From: SIG307 sp964609025
Lineage (GTDB): Bacteria; Bacillota; Clostridia; Lachnospirales; Lachnospiraceae
Length of the DNA stretch: 25,836 nt
NCBI GenBank assembly: GCA_964609025.1
Contig: CAZSQM010000028.1
Coordinates: 1-25,836, forward strand
Direction: 5' to 3'
The notes beneath the pieces are model-generated. The model had not been told where the DNA came from and did no database searches. It was given only the letters and a program-made list of their open reading frames with translations. Positions within the stretch are counted from its first letter, which is position 1. Every line of letters starts with the position of its first letter. Below, in pieces: positions 9,801 through 15,828 of this stretch. Both the position numbers and the translations under genes were made by a program.

Positions 9801-11232
9801 AGTATACGAAACTTCCGAAACGGAACTTGCAAGACGCAGGGAAGAAGCGGCTGCGCTTTCCGCAGAAGCGGAGCAGTTGGAACGTCGGGTGAAAGAATTG
9901 CAGGAAAAGCTGTTCCGGCTGGAGGGGAAGAACAGTCAGGCGGAAGCTTCGATTGCAGAGAAGTACGGCGAGTACCGTCCGGTGGAGTTAAGCGGCGAAG
10001 AGCTGGCGGCATTTCTTGCAAAGCGTCGCGCACAGATAGCGGAGAAGAAAAAGCAGGCGGCGGAGTTAAAGGAAAAACAGGCGGCGCTTTTGGAGGAGCT
10101 TTCCGGTTATACGGTTATCCGAAACGAAATCAGCCGCATGTTTGAGGGGACGGACGCGCTGACCGAGGACTGCGGAAGACTGGAAAACAACGTGCGGCTG
10201 ACGGAGTGCTACAAAGAGGCGCGGGAGCGGTACGCGGCAACTGCAAGAGAGCTGTTGAAACGGCAGGAGGAGTTTTACCGTAATCGTCAGAAAACGATGG
10301 AAACCTTGCAGGTGCTCGGCGCACAGGCACTGGCGGAGGAAATCGGAAGCAGCGTGGTAATGCCGAAAAGCGGCAGGGAAACCGAGGAGGTTGTCCGCGG
10401 CATAAAAGAGGTTATTGAATGCTTACAGCTGGAGCGGAGCAGAATCGAAGCCGGACTGGGAGATATGGAAACGATTAAGGAGAATTTTGAAAGCCAGTGT
10501 TTACAGCGCTGCCTGAATATCAAGGCAGATTTGGAACGGCTGCCGAAGCTTTCCAAAATTATGCTGGACGGCGAGCAGATACCGATGATTTCCCTGCAGA
10601 TACCGTATGTAAAAGAAGAGTTTTTCAAAGAACGAATGACGCAGTATATCGATAGTGTGATACAGGAAGTGGACGCAATTCCGGTACAGGCGGAGCGGAT
10701 GAAATATATCCGCACGGCGTTATCCTATAAAAAGCTGTTTTCCGTCATTGTAACGGATATGAACGGGATTCGCCTGCTTTTGTATAAGCGGGAGCGCATT
10801 AAGGAGCAGAGCCGTCACCTGCGTTACGAGGAGGCGGTCGGAAGTACCGGCCAGTCCCAGGGCATTTACATTCAATTCCTGATTGCAATCATCAATTATA
10901 TTTCCAGCATCTATTCTCCGAAGGGAGATGCCGCGGGACTCCGTAAGGTTATCTTTATTGATAATCCGTTCGGTGCCGCAAAGGATGTGTATATCTGGGA
11001 ACCGATTTTTGAATTGCTGCGTGCAAACCGGGTGCAGCTGATTGTACCGGCACGGGGAACAACGCCGGCCATTACCGGCAGATTTGACGTAAATTATGTG
11101 CTCGGACAGAAGCTGATTGACGGCAGACAGCAGACCGTGGTTGTAGATTACTGCAGCCGCGTGGAGGCGGATTCCGTAGAGTTTATTCCGTTGCAGTTTG
11201 AGCAGACAAGTTTGGATATTTCGGAGGTGTAG
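6835..11232 (+). CDS. SMC/MukB/JetC-like ATPase with long coiled coils (SMC operon gene 4)
   Basis: This 1465-residue protein has the full SMC layout. The N-terminal head carries Walker A (ANGGGKSV, residues 38-45). A first coiled-coil arm spans about 260-620, a hinge-like globular region about 628-740, and a return arm about 740-1250. The C-terminal head has a signature-like STGQSQG (1337-1343) and Walker B VIFIDNPFG (1372-1380). The residue after the Walker B Asp1376 is Asn rather than the usual catalytic Glu. Such proteins clamp and move DNA using ATP, together with kleisin and kite subunits, here the two preceding genes. The start is GTG 6835 with AAGGAGGAG just upstream, overlapping the previous gene by 14 nt. 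The arms are very rich in Glu, Lys, Ala and Arg, as expected for coiled coil. It resembles JetC of Wadjet or MksB/MukB more than the canonical Smc. Confidence 0.85.
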   Translation: MPHINRIRVNNVKYNFGTQAYDDFLMKPFCGNTLYDLANGGGKSVLMLLLLQNMIPNCTLDEKQPIEKLFRSGEGSKTIHSLIEWQLDDENIRNGFRYMTTGFCARKAAESEEETKDTASIEYFNYCIFYREYNANDIRNLPLVKEKERITYSGLRRYLKELERDNSLIVRVFDRKGEYQNFIADYGIYESEWEIIRGINKTEGHVRTYFETNYKTTRKVVEDLLIEEILGTSFRRKAGKEDAQDAMSKTLLDMKDKLVELAKQKDAIKNYDRQEEVLSEFSNRVAFLGSVYGEQGEAKTQLNRIYNAAQYYLNGREQAAGELKDAENAVEEELRGYEAELLSAGLSEDREIAKEYAEQVSRLLAEKEQKKEREEALSALLVRKECANDYLEYLEEKKKRDEMAVTLQAMTEQSGLQGELSALVRAYKQKKERYEEELAGALAKAESAAAGALLKYKTAESSRKDVEREAAVAEVLAEQAKKELSALYAKVKEQKDAVGLLLAEDAQKYAAECGERKLKAAAKRTALKEEAKRLTEEREEALDKVQRAEQELLRYRDHAAAREAAQERLSEEKVRADKLAEAYGEKDYRALREAVRLRCREAYAEQTRLSEQLSAAKKRRQEIEAGELFSSTEAAQTVKEYICTRHKKKAVTGAEYLQSKSGEEQEELLRNFPGLPFAVITEGFAEASEDHLLAECIPEGTVVPVLRIESLRAGKELFHREQMLLCVRDGAVLLEEKARQKELVRLARLEEEAEYGKNRLRSLIEAYEEDEEFLTGFVGRYYETMYSKKAEYGTEQEDEELLREKLREENERLSALSERLRAIPAEEEECANIIAGCEEEARSYRLITELNAQAEEKEKAIREFAAKKERLQEWKKEAKDAAEALEADCAAKNAEIERLRAQAEEVRRTWDSYAVYDTEGEPAQVSWEIGELAVQIDGKIAALHTESSSMEDKQRLLDSYVSAMNRLLRNIRARGLSVAELSELYEKNEVYETSETELARRREEAAALSAEAEQLERRVKELQEKLFRLEGKNSQAEASIAEKYGEYRPVELSGEELAAFLAKRRAQIAEKKKQAAELKEKQAALLEELSGYTVIRNEISRMFEGTDALTEDCGRLENNVRLTECYKEARERYAATARELLKRQEEFYRNRQKTMETLQVLGAQALAEEIGSSVVMPKSGRETEEVVRGIKEVIECLQLERSRIEAGLGDMETIKENFESQCLQRCLNIKADLERLPKLSKIMLDGEQIPMISLQIPYVKEEFFKERMTQYIDSVIQEVDAIPVQAERMKYIRTALSYKKLFSVIVTDMNGIRLLLYKRERIKEQSRHLRYEEAVGSTGQSQGIYIQFLIAIINYISSIYSPKGDAAGLRKVIFIDNPFGAAKDVYIWEPIFELLRANRVQLIVPARGTTPAITGRFDVNYVLGQKLIDGRQQTVVVDYCSRVEADSVEFIPLQFEQTSLDISEV

Positions 11233-11233
11233 T

Positions 11234-13135
11234 ATGGGAATTGAGCGTTATCGTGCGATTGTGAAACTGGAAGACATCAGAACGCTTTTTGAAAACGGAG
11301 AATACGCTGCGGCAAAGGAAGCGGCAGACAGTATCCGCAAGGAGCGTTTAAAGGACAGCGCGGACTTATTCCTTCTTGCCGCGGTATACCGCAAGGCCGG
11401 GGACTATCGGACGGCAAAGGAGTTTTTGCTGCGCATCTATGAAAAAAAGATAACCTGGCGAGTATTAGAGGAACTGATGGAGGTTTGCCTTGCGGAGAAA
11501 AATCCGGAGGAGGCAGAGATTTATTTAAAGCAGTATTGTAAAATTTCCGGCGGGGACCCGAGAAACTATATTTATGAGTATCGTATCGGACGTCAGATGC
11601 ACCGTCCGGATGAGGAACTGTTGCCGATTTTGCAGACATTGAAGGCGGAAGAGTATACGGAAAAGTATGCCTATGAGCTGGCGAAGCTTTATCATAAGCT
11701 CGGCAGAGAGCAGGAATGTATGACAGAGTGTGCCGATTTGATTTTATGGTTCGGCGAGGGAACCTATGTGGAGCGTGCAAAGGCATTACAGGCATATTAC
11801 CGCGGAGAGCTTTCGGCGGATGATATCCGTTCGGAAGCAGAGCGCCGTATCAAGGAAGCGGAAGAACGCAAGGCGCGTGAGGAAGCGGAGCGCAGAGCCT
11901 ACGAGGAGGAGAAAGAACGTAAGGCAGAAGAAGAACGTAAGGCGGCAGAGGAAGCGAAGAACCGCTCGACAGAGGAAGAGCGCAGGGCGCAGGAGGAAGA
12001 ACAGAACCGTCTGGCAGAGGAAGAGCGCAGGGCGGTAGAAGAGGAACTGCACCGTTTTGAAGAAGAGGAATGCAGAAGGGCGCAGGAGGAACCGCGCCGG
12101 TTTGAGGAATTGGAGGAAGCGCTGGAGGAGGCAGCGGCCACAGATATGAGCGAGCCGATGTGGGAGCCGGACGCTTCATTCCCGGCGGCAGAGGAAGAAA
12201 ACGAAACGGTGGAGGAGGAAGCGGAAGCCTACGAGCAGATTTCTCTGTTTGCGCCGCAGGAGGCGGCAGAGGAAATCCGTGAAGCCGGAAAACCGGAAGA
12301 GTCCGATCCGGAACCGACGGAAGAGGAATCGAAAAAAGTGCTGACAGAGATAGGAGCGGAGCTGTCCGCGCGCCTGTCCGTAAGCGGTGTGGTTTTTGAG
12401 GATGCACTACATGAATATGCACGGATAGAGAGTGTAAGAAAGCAGTTAATCCGGATGTTAGAGGTAGTAATCAGCGTAAGGAAAAAATGTCATTGCCTTA
12501 TTATTACGGGAGAAAAGCAAAGCGGAAAGACAACACTCGGCACCTATCTTGCAAAGCTGTTATATGAGCTTTCCTATGTCAAGAGTCCACGGGTGGCAAA
12601 AATCGGCGCGCAGAAGTTAAATCAGATAAAGCTTCAGGAGAAAAAAGAGCAGCTTCGGGATTGCTGTCTGATTGTGGAAGGGGCGGGTAGCCTTACCGAA
12701 GAGGCTGCGGCGGAGCTGTTAGAGTTTATCAGTCATACGGACGTCCTCGGCGCCGTGATTTTAGAGGATAATGCCAACGCTATGAACCGTCTGCTGCGGA
12801 ATCATGCGGAGTGTAACCGAATGTTTAACAACCGGGTGCATCTGCCGAAGTATGACAGCAGTGAGTTGATGAGTTTTGCGTTAGGATACATCAAAGGGCA
12901 GGATTATGAAATCAACAGCGAAGCAAAGAAAATTTTAAAGCAGAAAATAGAACATTTAACCCGTGTGGGACAAAAGGAAGGAAGACTGGCTGAAACAATG
13001 AAGCTTGTAAAGAGTGCCATTGAAAATGCGGATTACCGGAATCAGGGAACGATTCTTGCGATGGCGGCCGCCGGCAATTTCCTTGCCGCAGGGGCCATGG
13101 AGCTTACGGCAGAGGATTTCGGCGTTACACGGTAA
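11234..13135 (+). CDS. TPR / charged linker / degenerate AAA+ ATPase (SMC operon gene 5)
   Basis: Three parts are visible in the 633 residues. Residues 1-190 are short helical repeats of TPR type (LFENGEYAAAKEAAD, AAVYRKAGDYRTAKEFLL). Residues about 200-290 are a Glu/Arg/Lys repeat tract with the recurring unit AEEERRA, followed by an acidic linker to about 365. Residues 380-560 resemble CbxX/CfxQ-type AAA+ ATPases: Walker A GEKQSGKT (426-433), a Walker B-like strand LIVEGAGSL with Glu-Gly where Asp-Glu is expected, then AVILEDNANAMNRLLRNH and a segment ending near HLPKYDSSELMSFALGYI, the CbxX sensor and lid pattern. The arginine finger position is not obvious. ATG 11234 is preceded by GGAGGTG overlapping the SMC stop, better than the TTG at 11198. 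It probably works with the SMC complex, as loader, remodeller or effector. It overlaps the next, convergent gene by 11 nt. Confidence 0.75.
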   Translation: MGIERYRAIVKLEDIRTLFENGEYAAAKEAADSIRKERLKDSADLFLLAAVYRKAGDYRTAKEFLLRIYEKKITWRVLEELMEVCLAEKNPEEAEIYLKQYCKISGGDPRNYIYEYRIGRQMHRPDEELLPILQTLKAEEYTEKYAYELAKLYHKLGREQECMTECADLILWFGEGTYVERAKALQAYYRGELSADDIRSEAERRIKEAEERKAREEAERRAYEEEKERKAEEERKAAEEAKNRSTEEERRAQEEEQNRLAEEERRAVEEELHRFEEEECRRAQEEPRRFEELEEALEEAAATDMSEPMWEPDASFPAAEEENETVEEEAEAYEQISLFAPQEAAEEIREAGKPEESDPEPTEEESKKVLTEIGAELSARLSVSGVVFEDALHEYARIESVRKQLIRMLEVVISVRKKCHCLIITGEKQSGKTTLGTYLAKLLYELSYVKSPRVAKIGAQKLNQIKLQEKKEQLRDCCLIVEGAGSLTEEAAAELLEFISHTDVLGAVILEDNANAMNRLLRNHAECNRMFNNRVHLPKYDSSELMSFALGYIKGQDYEINSEAKKILKQKIEHLTRVGQKEGRLAETMKLVKSAIENADYRNQGTILAMAAAGNFLAAGAMELTAEDFGVTR

Positions 13136-13463
13136 ATTTAATTTTAATTTCATCCTTTAGGTTCTGACCGCCTTTGGAACGTACATTCTTGGTAACATTG
13201 AGAATGTAGGAATGGTTTTTTATGTAGGCTTCCAGCGGTTCGATTTCCACGGCGTTTGTGTCGGGATTGTAGCGAATCGAGGTACGGAGCACGGAAGCGT
13301 TTTCCGCGTCGGTAACGAACATATTTACATTGTTTACGGTGCTTGGATTAAGCGGTGCGGTAAATTGAACGCGCCAGATAAATTTTCCGGTTTTAAATTT
13401 AAGGTTTTGCTTGATTCTGTGCTCGGTGTGCTCGCTGAGCGGTTCGATTTCCAGCAGATTCAT
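13125..13463 (-). CDS. Small Ig-like-fold (Big_5/SbsA-type) domain protein
   Basis: The 112 residues form one beta-rich domain of the bacterial Ig-like SbsA/Big_5 type, normally found in cell-surface proteins: FTAPLNPSTVNNVNMFV is the typical opening and IEPLEAYIKNHSYILNVTKN the typical closing strand pair. There is no signal peptide, anchor or membrane segment, so this single domain seems to be cytoplasmic, which is unusual for the fold. The start ATG is preceded by AAAGGAGAG with good spacing. A sigma-A promoter lies upstream on the same strand. The stop overlaps the 3' end of the convergent AAA+ gene, so the two transcripts would be complementary at their ends. Function unknown. Confidence 0.8.
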   Translation of the reverse strand: MNLLEIEPLSEHTEHRIKQNLKFKTGKFIWRVQFTAPLNPSTVNNVNMFVTDAENASVLRTSIRYNPDTNAVEIEPLEAYIKNHSYILNVTKNVRSKGGQNLKDEIKIKFTV

Positions 13464-13506
13464 AGGGGCTCTCCTTTCCTTTGGAACTGCGTCCTGTTTT
13501 TATACT

Positions 13507-13535
13507 ACTATACTAGATTTTTTTGGAAAAGGCAA
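13507..13535 (-). promoter_or_regulatory. Sigma-A promoter for the Ig-like protein gene
   Basis: On the minus strand TTGCCT (13530-13535) and TATAGT (13507-13512) are separated by 17 nt, 44 nt from the start codon. The plus strand of the same stretch also holds two TATACT hexamers without a clear -35, so it may serve the shikimate kinase gene as well. Confidence 0.55.
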
Positions 13536-13565
13536 GAAGATTTCTTGCAGAAAGAGGAATAATCA

Positions 13566-14084
13566 ATGGAACAGAGGAATATTATTTTAATTGGTATGCC
13601 GGGTTCGGGAAAGAGTACCCTTGGCGTACTTTTGGCCAAAGCAATGAATTATCGTTTCCTGGATACGGACCTTTTGATTCAGGAACGCGAAGGGAAGCTT
13701 TTGTGTGAGATTATTGCCGAGAAAGGGCAGGAGGCATTTTTAAAAATCGAGGAAGAGGTAAATGCGGGGGTGGCTGCGGAACGGACGGTAATCGCACCGG
13801 GAGGAAGCGCGGTTTATTCCGAACGGGCCATGCGGCATTTCGCAGAAATCGGAACGGTGGTATATCTGCACGTTCCGCTGCCTGAGCTGGAAAGAAGGTT
13901 GGGAGATCTGACAAAACGCGGCGTTGTGTTGAAAGAGGGGCAGACGCTGGGGACATTGTTTGAAGAACGCCGTCCGTATTACGAACGCTATGCGGAAATA
14001 ACGGTGGATGTGACACAGGAAGATATCGGTACGATTTTAGCGGAAATCATTCGGAAATTGAAGGAACGGGAAGAAAAAAAGTGA
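13566..14084 (+). CDS. Shikimate kinase family protein
   Basis: The family phosphorylates shikimate at the 3-OH using ATP, in the cytoplasmic chorismate pathway. The 172-residue length is normal. Visible motifs are Walker A GMPGSGKST (10-18), FLDTD (31-35, with the substrate/Mg aspartates), the lid arginine in TKRG (118) and the RRPYY arginine near 136. Two positions depart from true AroK: the FRxxE arginine that contacts the shikimate carboxylate is Leu59 (sequence AFLKIEEE), and GGG is GGS (79-81). This GGSAV subgroup is widely annotated as shikimate kinase, but the missing arginine makes another small hydroxy-acid substrate possible. No other aromatic amino acid genes lie nearby. The ATG has AAAGAGG about 9 nt upstream. 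I leave the gene symbol blank for that reason. Confidence 0.8.
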   Translation: MEQRNIILIGMPGSGKSTLGVLLAKAMNYRFLDTDLLIQEREGKLLCEIIAEKGQEAFLKIEEEVNAGVAAERTVIAPGGSAVYSERAMRHFAEIGTVVYLHVPLPELERRLGDLTKRGVVLKEGQTLGTLFEERRPYYERYAEITVDVTQEDIGTILAEIIRKLKEREEKK

Positions 14085-14134
14085 AAGGAAGCATTCTACA
14101 AGTGAAGAAAAAATCTACTGTTTTAGAAAAGTGC

Positions 14135-14162
14135 TTTACAAAATGAAAGTTTGTGATATAAT
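14135..14162 (+). promoter_or_regulatory. Extended -10 sigma-A promoter for murA
   Basis: TTTACA and TATAAT are 16 nt apart, and TG precedes the -10 by one base (TGATATAAT), a strong extended -10 promoter. Transcription starting near 14169 would give a leader of about 127 nt before murA, long enough for regulation. Confidence 0.85.
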
Positions 14163-14191
14163 CAAATTAGGAGTGTAAAAGTTATACAAAA

Positions 14192-14266
14192 ATGGGGTTG
14201 AAATTATGTGCAATTTTAACAAAAAACGAAAAACTTTTTGATGAAAAAATAGATGAAAAAGAATAG
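14192..14266 (+). other. Possible 24-codon upstream ORF in the murA leader
   Basis: An ATG-to-TAG frame of 24 codons, Lys/Glu/Asp-rich in its second half, lies wholly inside the murA leader and ends 29 nt before the murA start. The only Shine-Dalgarno-like sequence (AGGAG at 14169) is 18 nt from its ATG, too far for good initiation. It may be chance in A-rich DNA. Confidence 0.2.
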
Positions 14267-14295
14267 TCAGAATAAACCTAAATTTGAGGTGAGTC

Positions 14296-15597
14296 ATGGA
14301 ACAGTATGTGATTAAGGGCGGAAAGCCGTTGGTTGGAGAAGTTACTATCGGCGGTGCGAAAAATGCGGCGCTTGGAGTGTTGGCAGCAGCAATAATGACA
14401 GATGAACCGGTAAGGATACATAATCTTCCGGATATTAGCGATATTGATATTTTATTAAACGGAATAGAGGCGCTCGGTGCAAGAGTGGAACGCCCGAACG
14501 TACACGAAGCACGCATTATCGGCGGTGGGATTACGACTTGTATTGCAAGTTATGACGACCTTAGAAAAATCAGAGCGTCGTACTATTTGTGCGGTGCGTT
14601 GTTAGGAAAATATAAAAGAGCGGAAGTTCCGCTCCCGGGCGGCTGCAATATCGGCAGCAGACCGATTGACCAGCACATCAAGGGCTTTGAAGCGCTCGGT
14701 GCGAAGGTTGTTATCCAGCACGGTATGATTATTGCGGAAGCGGAGAAGTTAATAGGTGCGCATATTTATTTCGACTGTTCCACGGTCGGCGCTACCATTA
14801 ATGTGATGATAGCTGCAAGTATGGCAGAGGGACAAACTGTTCTTGAGAATGCGGCAAAGGAGCCTCATGTGGTAGAGGTTGCCAACTTCTTAAACAGCAT
14901 GGGTGCGAATATCAAGGGCGCAGGTACGGATATTATCCGTATTTCCGGCGTGTCGTCCCTGCACGGAAGCACCTATTCCATTATTCCGGATCAGATTGAA
15001 GCGGGTACTTTTATGTTGGCGGCAGCGGCAACGAGAGGCGATGTCCTGATTAAGAATGTCATTCCGAAGCATTTGGAGGCAATTACGGCAAAGCTTGTGG
15101 AAATCGGCGCAGAGGTAGAGGAGTTTGATGATGCGGTTCGCGTGGTAGCGTCAAAGCGTCTGGTTCATACCAACATTAAAACCCTTCCGTATCCTGGCTT
15201 CCCGACGGATATGCAGCAGGTAATGGCGACGTTGCTTTCTATTGCGGAGGGAACGAGTATTGTGACCGAAACGATTTTTGAGAACCGTTTTATGTATGTG
15301 GATGAATTAACCCGTATGGGCGCCTGCATGCGCGTGGTAGAAGGAAACAGCGCAGTTATCGAAGGCGTTGAAAAGCTGACGGGAGCCACGGTGCGGGCGT
15401 TGGATTTGCGTTGCGGTGCGGCACTGGTGGTAGCAGGTCTGATGGCAGACGGCTATACAACAGTGGAGCATATCGAGTATGTAGACCGCGGCTATGAGAA
15501 GTTTGCCCAGAAGATGTGTGAGCTGGGTGCCGCCATGGAAAAGATTGATTCGGAAGACGCAAAAGCGCTTCAGAAGTTTAAATTAAGAGTAGGCTGA
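14296..15597 (+). CDS. murA: UDP-N-acetylglucosamine 1-carboxyvinyltransferase MurA
   Basis: MurA transfers enolpyruvate from PEP to UDP-GlcNAc, the first committed step of peptidoglycan synthesis, in the cytoplasm. The 433-residue length is slightly above the usual 417-430. The N-terminal GGKPLVGEVTIGGAKNAAL includes the substrate-binding Lys-Asn. The catalytic loop PLPGGCNIGSRPIDQH carries Cys117, the residue modified by fosfomycin, so the enzyme should be drug-sensitive. The late block DLRCGAALVVAGLMADG is also typical. GAGGTGAG precedes the ATG at good spacing. It is a single-gene unit: its own strong promoter upstream and a perfect-stem terminator 88 nt downstream. Firmicutes often have two murA paralogues; which one this is cannot be told from the window. 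Confidence 0.96.
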   Translation: MEQYVIKGGKPLVGEVTIGGAKNAALGVLAAAIMTDEPVRIHNLPDISDIDILLNGIEALGARVERPNVHEARIIGGGITTCIASYDDLRKIRASYYLCGALLGKYKRAEVPLPGGCNIGSRPIDQHIKGFEALGAKVVIQHGMIIAEAEKLIGAHIYFDCSTVGATINVMIAASMAEGQTVLENAAKEPHVVEVANFLNSMGANIKGAGTDIIRISGVSSLHGSTYSIIPDQIEAGTFMLAAAATRGDVLIKNVIPKHLEAITAKLVEIGAEVEEFDDAVRVVASKRLVHTNIKTLPYPGFPTDMQQVMATLLSIAEGTSIVTETIFENRFMYVDELTRMGACMRVVEGNSAVIEGVEKLTGATVRALDLRCGAALVVAGLMADGYTTVEHIEYVDRGYEKFAQKMCELGAAMEKIDSEDAKALQKFKLRVG

Positions 15598-15685
15598 CGT
15601 ATCGCGACAGCAGCTTGTCCTGCGGTACAGAGGCACGCCCTAAGGAGTTTGAGAAAATGTCCGGGCGTTTCAATAAAGGAAAATC

Positions 15686-15719
15686 AAAGCGCTGTACCAG
15701 AAATGGTCAGCGCTTTTCT
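15686..15719 (+). terminator. Rho-independent terminator after murA
   Basis: AAAGCGCTG pairs perfectly with CAGCGCTTT, with an inner ACCA/TGGT pair, a single bulged T and a GAAA tetraloop, followed by TTCTC. This is a stable stem with a short U tract. The 109 nt from here to the copA start contain a GTTTTAAAAC palindrome at 15769-15778 but no promoter I can call confidently. Confidence 0.85.
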
Positions 15720-15828
15720 CGGTACGGCGAAGTGAGCGTGCAGACGGCAGCGAATGTGTATCTTAATTGTTTTAAAACCGGGCATACTACTGGGAGAAAA
15801 GCGTGTCTGATTGAAAGGAGGGATTTTT

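Noticed and set aside
13212..13562. 116-codon plus-strand frame over the Ig-like gene
   Set aside because: Antisense to a better gene on the minus strand that has a promoter, a ribosome binding site and a recognisable fold.
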